This document shows, piece after piece, positions 12,039 to 22,479 of a stretch of DNA of 64,000 nt. How positions within the stretch are numbered: position 1 is the stretch's first letter; each line of letters begins with the position of its first letter. Both the position numbers and the translations under genes were made by a program. The notes beneath the pieces were generated by a model. The model ran no database searches. It had not been told where the DNA came from and saw only the letters and a program-made list of their open reading frames with translations. The stretch covers positions 612,944-676,943 of the forward strand of contig NW_003314265.1 of NCBI RefSeq assembly GCF_000143415.4, written 5' to 3'. This DNA comes from Selaginella moellendorffii (taxonomy: Eukaryota; Streptophyta; Lycopodiopsida; Selaginellales; Selaginellaceae).

Positions 12039-12662
12039 TCAATCCGAATGCTGAAAGTTCACATACTTCGCAATCATCCCTTTGAATGTCCGAACGAGCC
12101 GTTCCACCAGACCGTCTGATTGTGGATGATAAGCACTCGTAAAAGTGTGGCGTATCCCCAACCGAGACGTCAAAACATGAAATACCTTAGCCATAAACGT
12201 AGGACCATTATCCGAAAGAATCCGTTCCGACATATTTGGCTCCGCACGAAGCAAAAGACTTTGGAAATGAACGCCAAATTGCATCACCGATTCAGATGGC
12301 CCTTGGCGAAGACAATGCAATTGTTGGAAGGCATCGTCACAATCGTCGACATGTCCGAAAGCGTGTTTGAAGACATCCGAAAGAACACTCCAATCCCCAT
12401 GAGTGGCCGCACTCAATCCATTGTACCATAGCAACACCGTCCCTTGGAGACACGTGGGAAAATCACGCAAACGTCGAGCATCATCCCAAGAATGATACGT
12501 GGCAATCACCTTGAAGTGATCGAACCAATGGTACACATCATCCCCAGGATTCTTATGAAAGAACTCCGGCCGAACGCGAGGATTGGACCAAGAGCAGAAG
12601 GAGTTGGACCACGTGCCATGAATGCCACCATCAATTGAGTTTGGTTGTTTAATTGCAAGCAC
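12039..12662 (-). pseudogene. gag-integrase fusion reading frame of gypsy copy 2
   Basis: One open frame of 207 codons starts in gag: FFHKNPGDDVYHWFDHF, then the WYNGL box and ESVMQFGVHFQSLLLRAE. It then runs without a stop into the integrase core (RILSDNGPTF, AYHPQSDGLVERLVRTFKGM). The junction lies at about 12232-12246 on the window. In other copies, gag NMS(E/K)RI and integrase C(P)ERILSDNG share an ATCCGCT-like stretch at this point, so a microhomology deletion or template switch explains the fusion. It lacks zinc knuckle, protease and reverse transcriptase and is probably not functional as an enzyme. Confidence 0.8.
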
Positions 12663-12961
12663 ATAGCATCAAGCAATTGAACCAATTACTGCTCTAGAGT
12701 CAAAGGAGGAAATTGTTGATTGGCCATGAAAATGAACGAAAAAGAAAGAGCAAAAGAAGAGAAATGACAAAAAAACTGGAAAGAAATGGTAAATCTAGAC
12801 AATGCAAAAAGCTAGATCTAAACCAAAATTCTAAAAGGAAATAACAAAAGAAAGGAAATGGAAAAAGCTAGATCTAGACGATGCAAAAACTATATCTAAA
12901 CCAAAATCCTAAATCCAAGCACTCCCCGGGGACAATCAAAGATGTCCCTCACCTCCACCAA

Positions 12962-13135
12962 TGTGAGTGCATGGAATATAGAAAGGGAATACAAAAATGT
13001 GTATATCAATTAGCCCAAAAACTCTAGCTTATATACAAGAGTGAGTGGTCCGAATTGAAACCAATCCGACAGCTACCAAAATCCCACTATGCTAATATTA
13101 GTATATGGCATCATAACCGTACATTTGCCCTCACA
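12962..13135 (-). repeat. 5' LTR of gypsy copy 2 (174 bp)
   Basis: It has TGTGAG/CTCACA ends and is homologous to 11262-11436. Just inside it, on the minus strand, lies TTGGTGGAGGTGAGGGAC (about 12944-12961), the expected place for the primer-binding site. I cannot assign the tRNA. Confidence 0.8.
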
Positions 13136-13506
13136 ATTCTAAATTACTTAAAAACATTTCTATGTTTTTTGAGTTTTAATAACACCTCTATAGAGTTTAA
13201 ACATAACTATACAAAAAAAACTAGATAAGTAGAAACCTTCATACCTTTCCATGGTAGATCTTTTTGATGTTGCAAAAGAATTTACTTGTGATCTGTTATA
13301 AGCCTAATGCTTCCCTTCGAAGCCACTTTTCTGCAAGGACGCATGGTTGGCGGAATATTTTGTCATAAAGCATTTGATAACTGCACCACACACCAAACCG
13401 ATAATGGTTAGAGCCCAAGCACTAGCGAGAAACAATCACCTCAACCATGAACTACAAGCAGAGAAAAATCCTATCGCTTTGTTCTTGTGCTTGTCACAGC
13501 TCTAAG
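13136..13506. other. Spacer between gypsy copy 2 and the transporter gene
   Basis: AT-rich spacer that holds the 3' flank of the minus-strand transporter gene. I see no gene or repeat in it. Confidence 0.5.
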
Positions 13507-15276
13507 TCAGTACAATTGATCTGGAAACAAGGACGTTAGAGCATTAAAAACCAAGAGCAAAATCTCGTTACTCTGATCGTCGCCAAGCGGCTGGAAAGGA
13601 GCGGCATTTGCGCTCGCAAACTTTGCAGTGAGCTCCGTGTAGACGAGCTTGCTGAGCAGCAGCGCAGCGATGAGCACCGAGGTGATGAGCATCCCAAACA
13701 CTGCGTCCCATCCTTTCTCCGACACGAATCCCGTTAGCAGCGGCCCAATAGCAGCACCGACGGAGCCCGTGCCATCGATGATAGCGGTCACGGTTGCCAG
13801 AGCCTTGGAGCTTCCACTGAGCGAGCTGTGAGTGCCAAGGTCCGCGGACACGGCTGTGGTGATGAGAGCATACGGCCCGTTGATGAAAGCTCCCAGGAAG
13901 ACCATGAGCACGACGTTGCCAGCTAGAGACGAGCTGCCATAGACGCGATACAGAACCAGCGCTGGGACTGCAACGTACAGAAAAGTTGCCGCCGTGGTTG
14001 CTTTCGCGTTGAGTTGATCCGAGATGTAGCCAGCAGCAACGCCTCCAAACATACCTCCCACGTCGAAAAGTGTGGACAATCGACCCGACATTCCATCGGA
14101 GAGATAGTTGCCAGCGATCTCTGCCCAAACAAACATAAAAAAACGCTTAGAACTATATATAACACAAAAACTCGAAGAACACTTACTAGTATGCCTTATG
14201 TAGAACGGAAGCCAGTAGAGGAACGTATAAGCCACCAGCTTGGAGAAGAACAGGCACAGTGCGAACTGTGCAACGCCTGGAATCATCCAGGCATCAAAAA
14301 ACCCCACAGCCGAGTCGTTCCTCGTCCCTGGCGCGAGAGAAACCTCCCTAAACTCCTCACCGTCGCTATTTATATCCAGGCCCTGGAACTCGCTCCCGTC
14401 GATCATGACCGAAAGGAACTTCCCGCCCATGCTTGTGCGGTTGCCTCAGCATGATCAGCTCAGGCGCCGCTGCTTGCCTTACGTACTCGCACCACCACCA
14501 CCACCAACACTCGCCATCGAAGACGACATATCAACCTCTTCCGGATCCACTGCCAGGAAGAAGAAAACCACCAAAGCCGCCATAGCCATGAGAAAACCGG
14601 GAGCTACAAACGACCACCCCCAGCCATACTGCAGCATCTCCGCCGCGAGCAGCGAGCCGACGATGTTTCCAGCCGAGGTGTGACAGTTCCAGATCCCCAT
14701 GATCAATCCCCGCTTGCTCTTGTCAAACCACTTCGCGACAATGGTCACCACCGACGGCCACCCTGTGGATTGAAAGACCCCCGCTACCATCTGGACGAGT
14801 ATGAAGTAGCCTAGAGAATGGACCTTCCACCAGTAAGCCATCCCAAACAGGCACGAGAATGCCCCGCTGCCCGCCATGCCAGCCGAAAGAAAAAACCGGA
14901 GGTTGAGACGATCACCCAGATGACCCGCGAAGTACATTCCTATAGCGTAAGAAGCTAGAAAAGCTACATCTATAATCCCGAGCCTGGCTTTACCTCGACT
15001 CCCTACGAAGGGACTCCACCCCTCCCGGGCATTTCCTGGATCGATGCTGCTGGACGGGGAGAGATTGGAGCTCGGGCTCACCGCGAAGCCTGGATCCGAG
15101 TACTCCGGATGGAGCACGGCCTTGACGATGCTGATCGGCTTGCGCGCGGCGTGATAGCCGGCGTAGGCGAGGAATGTGATCCCTAGAACCGATGCCTTGT
15201 AGAATCCGAGGCTGAAATTGGAGGCGCGGCGCGCCCGGAGGAGCTGGATGCCCGGTGCCACGGCCCGCGCCTCCAT
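13507..15276 (-). CDS. Glycerol-3-phosphate transporter-like MFS protein (SLC37/G3Pp family)
   Basis: Three exons (14487-15276, 14187-14444, 13507-14120), joined by introns of 42 and 66 bp, give 553 residues in one frame, close to the usual plant G3Pp size. The family moves organic phosphates across membranes in exchange for phosphate. Evidence: an N-terminal segment [13 protein letters not shown] typical of SLC37 proteins, the MFS loop [11 protein letters not shown] (loop 2-3), [16 protein letters not shown] in the first half, and LSTLFDVGG followed by AGYISDQL in the second half, with about 12 hydrophobic segments. The first intron is very short but has a GTACGT donor and a TGAG acceptor; if it is wrong, a few residues around 264-270 change. 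The substrate is inferred from the family only. It is the first of three minus-strand host genes in this island. Confidence 0.88.
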
Positions 15277-16013
15277 TCTCGGCGCTGGGCGCTAGGCGCG
15301 CCCTAATTAGGGCATTTTGAAAAAAAGAAGAAGATCCTACTAGCATATTCTACTGGGTCCTAAGGTTTGATTTTTCCGTCAAACTTATCATGCGCAAGGC
15401 TTTTGACTATTACTTTTGCTTGCTAAGGCAGCTGGATTCTTGAATGCTTGAGAGCTCGATCATGGAGAGGAACAAAATCGTGGAATCAAAAAAACTTATT
15501 TCCTAGACTCGTGGCGAGCGAGCAGCTCTTCGAAAAAGTCTTGCTTGATTGATTGATGTTGTCTCGCTGCTGCTTGCTCGATCGATCGACATTTTTTTGC
15601 TTCGCTGCACCATCACGAAGGAGTCCCACGCACGCAAGAAACCAAAGAACTTTCGAAGGAGAGGAGAAAGAAAAGCGAAAGAAAGTTTACTTGCGTACAA
15701 ACGCCATGGATTCCAGCTCACGATCCATTATAGCAACAGGATCATCGGACGTCGCAACGCTGATGGGCGAACTGGTGGTGGTGTGTGGTCACCTAACTTT
15801 GAGCCTGCAAAACGGAGATAGTTACCTAACAAAGGCATCTATCACCAGTGAAGTAAGCTTAGCTCTCCAGTAACCGCAACCTTTGATTTATAGCTACTTC
15901 TCGCTTTCACCAATCACATACACATTACACGGCAGCAGCGGCAGTCCTGAGATGCGAAAAACAGCAAAACTTTCGGTCAAGAACCAATCCAAAAACTTTC
16001 ACGTACACGAACC
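15277..16013. other. Intergenic region between transporter 5' end and XIP 3' end
   Basis: This should contain the transporter promoter and the XIP 3' untranslated region. The short open frames in 15503-15873 have no recognisable family and overlap on both strands. No repeat or RNA gene seen. Confidence 0.4.
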
Positions 16014-17412
16014 TCAAAGTTGCGACGGCATCTCCTCCACCAAGTTCCTCGACCGGGACCTCGATCTCTCCCGCTCGCTCTCGCTCCGGTGTAGCATCGC
16101 CTTGATGTGGAGAAAGACGTCCATCCTCTTCTCTTGCGGCGTCGGTGCCGGAGCCGGAACCACGGCCTGTGGCGGCGGAGGCGCGTAGAATTCCTCCTCG
16201 GTGGTCATCATCTGTGGCTGCTTATTCGCGACGAGCCGGAACACGACCCCAAAAATGGTTCCAGCGATGAACGGACCGGCCCAGAACACCCAGTGGCAAT
16301 CCCAGAGCGTGCTTCCCTGGACGATGGCCGGTCCCAGGCACCTCGCGGGATTCATCCCAGCGCCCGAGTAGTATGGAGACTTGAGCTGCGACGAGATGAA
16401 AGTAAACAGTCCTGCCGCGCCACCGATGCTGAGAGCAGCGAGAATTGGACCAGTCTGGCGAAAGTTCCCGGGCTCGAGGAGAGTCGAGTAGGCCACGAAA
16501 ATGAGAAGAAACGTGAAGAAGATCTCCGAGATGAGCCCCGCTCGCGGTGTGAGTCCCTCCGGCCACTCGAGCCCCCGAGAGGTTCTCACAACTTCTCCGA
16601 GCAGGCACCCGGCGAGGGAGTTTTTCTCGACGAAGTCCCGCGCCACCACCTGTTTTGCTGCCAGAGTCCCGATCAAAGCTCCCAAGCTCTGCGCTGCCAT
16701 GTAGAGCATTGCTCGCACCGCGGTCGTGTGGCCCGTGAGCATGGTCGTGTATGTGAAGATCGGGTTGAGGTGCCCGGCGCCCACCCACACGGACAGTGCC
16801 GCGAGAATGCACGCCGCCCAGACGAGGAAGTAGACGAGAGCGATGGCGATTCCTCGCTGCTTGAAATCCACGCACGCGGCAATGCCGGTTATAAGCGCGA
16901 ATTGGAAAGCCGAGAAGCCGACGAGCTCGACCAGAGTTCCACGCCACACCTGAAATGAAAGGATTTTTTTTTTTCTTTCGAGAGACCGAAGAATTCATAG
17001 CTTACCTCACAGTTTGTGAAATCCATCAGACCCAAGAAGCGCTCCATTCGGCCGCTCCACGTCAGGGGCGGCGCGGGCAGCCCTTTGTCCTTGAATGCTT
17101 CCTCATCCATCGCCATTCCAGGTCGCGGAGGCTGCCCATATACTGGCGGGGATTGGTACCCCGACCCGGTGGGAATGTAGTAGCTCGTGCTGGGATCGTG
17201 ATTCGACCTGGAACAAGGAAAATTCCCATCAATCCGGCATCCAAAACCCCAAATCCGAGATCGAAGCACAAGAATCCCCCGGAAGAGAAAGAGAGAAGGA
17301 GAGAGAGGACGCTGCCATACCTGTATCGTCCAGAATGTGTCACTGGCTGGAGCTCGCCGCTGCGATAGCTGGTGCCGGCGCCTCCACTCTCAATCTGGAA
17401 AGACGAAGACAT
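16014..17412 (-). CDS. XIP: Aquaporin of the X intrinsic protein (XIP) subfamily
   Basis: Three exons (17321-17412, 17006-17207, 16014-16949) with GT-AG introns of 113 and 56 bp give 409 residues. Aquaporins form tetrameric membrane channels for water and small neutral solutes. Six hydrophobic segments with two half-helix loops are visible. The first NPA box is NPI (GHLNPIFTYT, about residue 160). The second is NPARC (about residues 298-302); an altered first NPA plus a Cys after NPAR is the hallmark of XIPs. The N-terminus (about 115 residues, Ser/Gly/Pro-rich) and C-terminus (proline run, then an Arg/Ser-rich tail) are long for an aquaporin; whether they are regulatory is unknown. XIPs occur in mosses, lycophytes and many dicots but are missing from some angiosperm groups. 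Confidence 0.9.
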
Positions 17413-18138
17413 GGCGATCCCCTATCGGATCGATCCACAGCCTCTCTGTGTTAATGCGGAAGAATCCAGGCGAGCCCTAGCGGGATCGTGGGCCGCGCAT
17501 TGCGTGGGAGTGGAGGAATGCGCTGATGAGCTCGACCGCCGCCGCGCCGCAATAAATGCTCCTCTCTCGCACTGCCGGGGACCGAGGCGGCGGATCAGGC
17601 GACCTAAAGACACAGGACAAGAGGAACGTGTGCCAGTGTAGCGGCGGCGGCGGCGACGTCTCCTCCCTCCACCTCACCTCCGCCGCCACTCCTCCGGGAA
17701 TTTGAATTGTAGGCACCCGTTAATTAAAATAAAAATCCCCCCAGAATATCCCTTCACAGCAGAGCAGAATATTCTCCCCGCGGAGCCACGGGCAGAATAT
17801 ACCCCTACGAACTGACAGAATGTGCCCCGAGATGTGAATTTCTGGCAGAATATGCCTCGCTTGCTGGTGCGTTGCGGGTCCCTTGGCCCTTTCTCTTCAA
17901 TCCCAAGGTATAAGCACGGAAGCTCGCTGACTGACAGGTTCGACCAGAAGAGAGTCCACTCGCTCCACTCCCGCCCGCAAATTCTAACGCCAACCCGGGG
18001 GAATATTCGTCTGGGAATATTCTCGGCATATCCAGGGTTTAGCGCGTCGTGGTTTTTTTGTTTTGTGGTGTCGGTTTGGAGGTTTCTCTCGTTTCATAGT
18101 CTCACTGTGCGTGTGCGTGCGCGTGTGTTTTTTTAAGC
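17413..18138. other. Intergenic region: XIP upstream sequence and CPL 3' flank
   Basis: GC-rich near 17500-17690 (CCG/GGC-rich, with no CDS I can support), then a stretch with repeated AGAATAT-type words (about 17741-17860, for example GAATATCCC, GAATATTC, GAATATACC, GAATATGCC). These may be degenerate short repeats. No gene seen. Confidence 0.4.
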
Positions 18139-21100
18139 TTACGGGGGAACAGGGAAGTCTCTCTCGTTGGCTCGCCGGTACAACACCGTGGACGCCTCTA
18201 CCCTGATAAACAAAAAAAATACGTTAGTCCCGAGTGGCTTTGGAACTGCTTATAAGAAGAAAAAAAATGCTGGGTCTTTTTTCTTCTTGTCTCGGTACCA
18301 AGCAGGACGAACGAGAAATCTCCCAGTTGCCAGAGCCCAGTTCGACTATAACACAACACAAAAAAAGAAAAAAAGAAACGAGTTTGAGCAACTTTTGATC
18401 GAGTTTTTGATCGGTTTCTTACTTTGTCTGTTCCCATGGAGATCGCAACGACGTGCGTGACATCCTCCTCCATCCTCGTCGTGCAAACCGCTCCGAATTG
18501 CTCGGCCATCCTCCACAGCGGGTGGAGCTGCGGCTGCGTCTCCTCGACGGGGAAAACCCGGCTAAAGATGATCTTGCAGCCACCGAGTATGCGTCTCTGG
18601 ACAACGGAGAGAACCTCCCGGATATCGACTTCCTTTGGAAGCGGCCGGGAGTAAAACTCCTCGTGAACTCGCTCGACCACCTGGCTCGTAAAAAGTAAGC
18701 TTCGCTCGATAGAAACGAAAAAGAAAAACGAAAGAAAGGAAAGAAAAGAGTTTGTTTTGTTGGCTTACTCCTAGTATGGATGCTAGCATTCCATCGGCTT
18801 CTCTCTCGTCGTGTCCCACCTCTAAAAGCGAGGGGCCGGGCAGTCCAAATTGTTTCCTGCTGCACGGAAAATACATATATCTGCAAAGTCTCTAATCGTC
18901 AGCAAGGCAACGAAGAACACAAAGATCAAGAGGAACAGAAAAAAGAGAAAACAACGAAGATCACAAAGACCAAGAGGAACAGAAAAAAGAGAGAAAAAAA
19001 GAACTTGGAACTTTAAAAGAGGGACCCGGGAGATGGTATACCTTTCCACCACGATTAAGTTATCTTTGTGGTGTGGCCAGACGCGTGCAGAGTCATCGAT
19101 GATAAGCACTGCCGACTCCATTCCAAGCACTCCATCCAAATCTTTGCTCCTCGGGGTCTTCTCGTCACCGTAGAGCGCATCACCGTCATCGCCTTTAGAA
19201 ATCACGCGGCCAGCAAAGAGGACTCCAGTTGGATCCAGAAGCTTGGCCATCTCGGTTGCGTATGCTTTGTTGCCCATTGTGTAGAGGTGAAGCTCGTAAA
19301 GTTGGCTTGCCTGGAAACAAGAAAAAACACGTTTTTAAGAAAGACCTTTCAACAATCGAAAAAAGAAAACGAAGAAAGATAATCACCCGTGCGAGAAATC
19401 TCCAAATGCCAGGCCTAAGCTTTGTCCACATTGACATGTAAGGAAACCGGTAAAGTTCCCTCCGAGTTCCTTCTTTCGCGTCTTTGTTCCGCTCGATGGT
19501 CTCGGTGGCACGCAAAAATCGATCCCATTCTTGCTCGATCTCCATAAACTGGAAGAAAAGAAGAATAAAAAACCATAAGCAAAAACAACAAAATAAGATG
19601 CAACAAGAGTAATCACCTTTGCAGAATTCAAGAGTGTGTGATCAAGGTCCAGCACAAGGCACAGCTTCTTTTCACTCAGCATCTTGTCCTGCTCGTCCAT
19701 CCTCCGTTGTCTCTCCTTGATAAAAGCAATGCGCTCCGCCTCGTCGAGATCAATCAAAAACTCTTGCAGTTCCGGATGGATGTCTAACTCGGTTCCATTC
19801 TGTAAAACGGGAGGAGAGCCCGCTTCTAGTCCCGGAATGCTGGGAAACAATCCTGGAATGTTGGAAGGAGGAAGAACTTCAACCGTGTCCTTCACTTGAT
19901 TCCTCAACTCTGGTGGCTTTGGTGGTCGCACAGTACCATTTTCCAGACTTGTGATATGCTGCTCCTCCTGATTCGTGGTCTCGGAGAGTGCACGCCTTGG
20001 ATCGCGAGGTTTCATCTGATCAAAAAAGGAAAACAAAGAAGAATGAAGCAAGGAAAACATGAAAGGATGTAAACAGACCAGTATGGATTTGCCATCCTTA
20101 GCTTCGGGCTCCAGCCATCCTCCACTGCGGGGAGCCGCCTCGCTCTGAAGCTTCTGACGCTTAGAAGTTTGTGAGTCGGGCTTTAACGCTTCTCGTTTTC
20201 TGGAGGGGTTTCCTTCCAAGGCACCACGTCGGGGATCTCGGGGTTTTAAAACTGGTTGAGAACCGGTCTCGGTTTTGTCAGTTAAAGTTTTCCCGTATCT
20301 CGCTGCTTCGTCCTCTTTCGAGGGAGTCGGGCTGGGAGGAAGATCATCCATCGGGAACGACGCAGACATATAGTGTGTGTACGACGTCAGTGAGGACGAG
20401 GTTGGGTGCTCAGCGCTCGTCCCTCCATCCCATGGTATATAAGCGTGCTCCTTACCATCGCTGCTAGTCTCAAGTTTTGGGTTGACGGCTTCATACAGAG
20501 CCTTGAGCTGCGAGTTTTTTCCGCGTGTTATCCTCAATCAAGAAAAAAAATGACCAAAAGTCTCCTCACTTCTTCCACTTGTTTCGCCGTGAACAGTTTA
20601 TCCGTGTAGAACTTCGCCAGCTTAGCCAGACTGGAGAAAGAAAAAAATGTGAGCGATTGCCTTGTACAAAAATAACAAACCTTTGCAGGACTCCGGGTTT
20701 TTGCTCGTCTCCTATCGCGTTATAAACCTGATGGATCCCATCAGCAAAGTGAGAAACAAGCACAGGAAATCCAGCACACTTACGCAGTAAACGATCCGAA
20801 TCTTGTCTAAAATCTTCAACACGAGCGATTGAACCAACTCGCAGTTGGGCGATTTCTTAGATGGTTGATCCAGCTCCTCCAAAATCTGCAAAGCATCGTG
20901 GAGCTGGGCGCATGCGTCGTTGGGAGACCTGCAAAAGCACCAATAGCTCCATCAAACATTCCATATCCATCCCCGGAAGGAAAAAAGAAGGAGAGAAGAG
21001 GGACGAAAATATAACAGAGAATAAACTTACTTGCATGCATTCCCCACGCTAACGTTGTTAACTAGTTTAACCACCGTTTGTATCGAGTTATCGTGTTTGC

Positions 21101-21338
21101 TCTCCGAGTCTCTTCTCCCAGAGTTTACGTGGTGCTGGGTTTTGGGCGATCGAATCGATCCATTCCCGGACGTGGAAACGGCCGCAGACGACTCGATGCG
21201 CTCGGCGGCGGCGGTGGCGACGAAAACATCGTCATCGTCGTCCGAGATCTCGCCTTCCTCGTGATCGTCATCAAAATCGCCTTGAGGGTCGACGGGATTC
21301 TCCAGCGCCGCGAGACCAATCGCGAATTGGGTCGCCAT
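18139..21338 (-). CDS. CPL3: RNA polymerase II CTD phosphatase, CPL3/CPL4 type (FCP1 domain plus BRCT)
   Basis: A nuclear Ser/Thr phosphatase that removes phosphate from the RNA polymerase II C-terminal repeats. Exons: 21031-21338, 20784-20928, 20681-20727, about 20550-20630, 20079 to about 20530, 19617-20015, 19387-19548, 19042-19310, 18769-18880, 18423-18680, 18299-18345, 18139-18202; all but one junction keep frame. The N-terminus has an acidic EEGEISDDDDD stretch. The FCP1 catalytic motif LDLDHTLLNS lies at the end of the 19617-20015 exon, followed by KLRPG, LYELHLYTMG, LIIDDSARVWPHH and YFPCSRKQFG. The BRCT domain (EDVTHVVA, then WALATGRFLVRPAW and VEAS) is completed only by two small terminal exons. 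The junction near 20524-20550 is unresolved: splice sites seen there leave a frame mismatch, so this may be an unusual intron, a sequence error or real damage. Confidence 0.88.
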
Positions 21339-22479
21339 GGAAGCGAGCGAGCGAGAGAGCGAGTGCGTGTGCCCAATTCCCTTTCAAGACCTAATTTTTC
21401 GTTCGTACCTACGAGACACCCCACTGATCTGACCGATCTCGCGGCCCGGCCGCGGGAGAGGGGAAGAGATCGCGAGACGAGATCTTAAGGGGGAGGGACA
21501 AAGAAGGTTTCCCTCGTCAAAACTCGCTGGTCATGGATGTTTGCTTTGCAGCCGCAAAAACCCTAAAATCCACCTCGCTTGCTCTCAACGGCCGCGATTA
21601 ATGGGCACGATTGGCGAATATTCTCCTAAGAATCTTTTCGGTTGAATTTCCTATTGCACACGGACAATTTTATCAAGTTCACTAGACATTGCCTAGCATA
21701 AGCTGCCGTTGGCAAAGTTTTTTTGATCCACATATTATCAATAAAAGATGGACACTTTCTGTGGATCATTCACTATTTGCAAATAGTAAATAAATTATTT
21801 TTGCTGGAGCTAGCAATCTTGTTTATTATCTCACTACCAAGCAATGTCTAATACTAATCTTAAGTACTTATGGAAATTAACAGAGCCAACCCCTCAATGA
21901 GTATTTGTATTTGATATTAAGATTTCAATTCATGAATTTGCTTGCAATGCATTGAGCACCATCAAATTTGCATGGATCCCAATGCCTAATTCAAAAGCTT
22001 TAACTTTCACTCCATAAGAGGGATAAAGTTGAGGGAATGGCCCCAGTGGGATTGAGATTAAGGGAATGAATAGTAATTTCCCCATTTAATTCTTGCCCAT
22101 GTATGCATATGTCAAATTTCCTTCTTCTCTCACAATAGGTAATGCTATTATAGCCAATGCTATTTATATAATAGCATAAAAATGGATATGTGTATTGCTA
22201 TAATAATATATATTATTATTAACATAGTGCTAGTTGTCCCTAAAAAGTGTTTGGATTTTTAAATTTAAATTTCTCTTATTCTTGTAATTTTTATTTTTGT
22301 ATTTTTCCTTTTTGTTTTGTTCATTTTCATGATAAAGTAACATACTCCTACTTTGCACTAGCCTCTTCCTCCTCAAGCAATAATTGGTATAATTTCTTAA
22401 TGCTATGTTGTTGTAGTTAGATAATCAAATTAATATTAGAGATGATGTGTACAATTGATTCAATTACTTTATGGTGATT
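21339..22479. other. Upstream region of the CPL gene and AT-rich spacer
   Basis: 21339-21600 is GC-rich and likely holds the promoter and 5' leader of the minus-strand CPL gene. From about 21640 the DNA turns AT-rich with no gene visible, running into a decayed gypsy relic at about 22480. Confidence 0.4.

Larger units (their letters stand above)
10060..12237. repeat. Large inverted repeat from head-on gypsy copies 1 and 2
   Basis: Integrase and LTR sequence on the plus strand (10300-11226) is followed after 35 bp by the same parts on the minus strand (11262-12237). The arms are about 0.9-1.0 kb. The similarity is clear but imperfect, mostly transitions. Confidence 0.75.
11262..13135 (-). mobile_element. 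Ty3/gypsy retrotransposon copy 2, internally deleted, both LTRs present
   Basis: Two LTRs (11262-11436 and 12962-13135) flank a shortened interior. ATTC directly flanks both outer ends (11258-11261 and 13136-13139), a plausible target-site duplication. On the minus strand the order is 5' LTR, leader (12663-12961), gag, an abrupt jump to the integrase core, integrase C-terminus, a polypurine tract (about 11437-11455, CCGAGAGGAGGGG on the minus strand), 3' LTR. Protease, reverse transcriptase and RNase H are missing. The two LTRs differ at roughly a dozen positions by eye. It lies head-on to copy 1. Confidence 0.85.

Noticed and set aside
14014-14683. Plus-strand frames of about 147 codons across the transporter gene
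   Set aside because: They cross the exon-intron structure of the minus-strand gene and have no family resemblance.
16107-16958. 283-codon plus-strand frame opposite the XIP gene
   Set aside because: It is the shadow of a real minus-strand exon; its composition is basic and has no recognisable domain.
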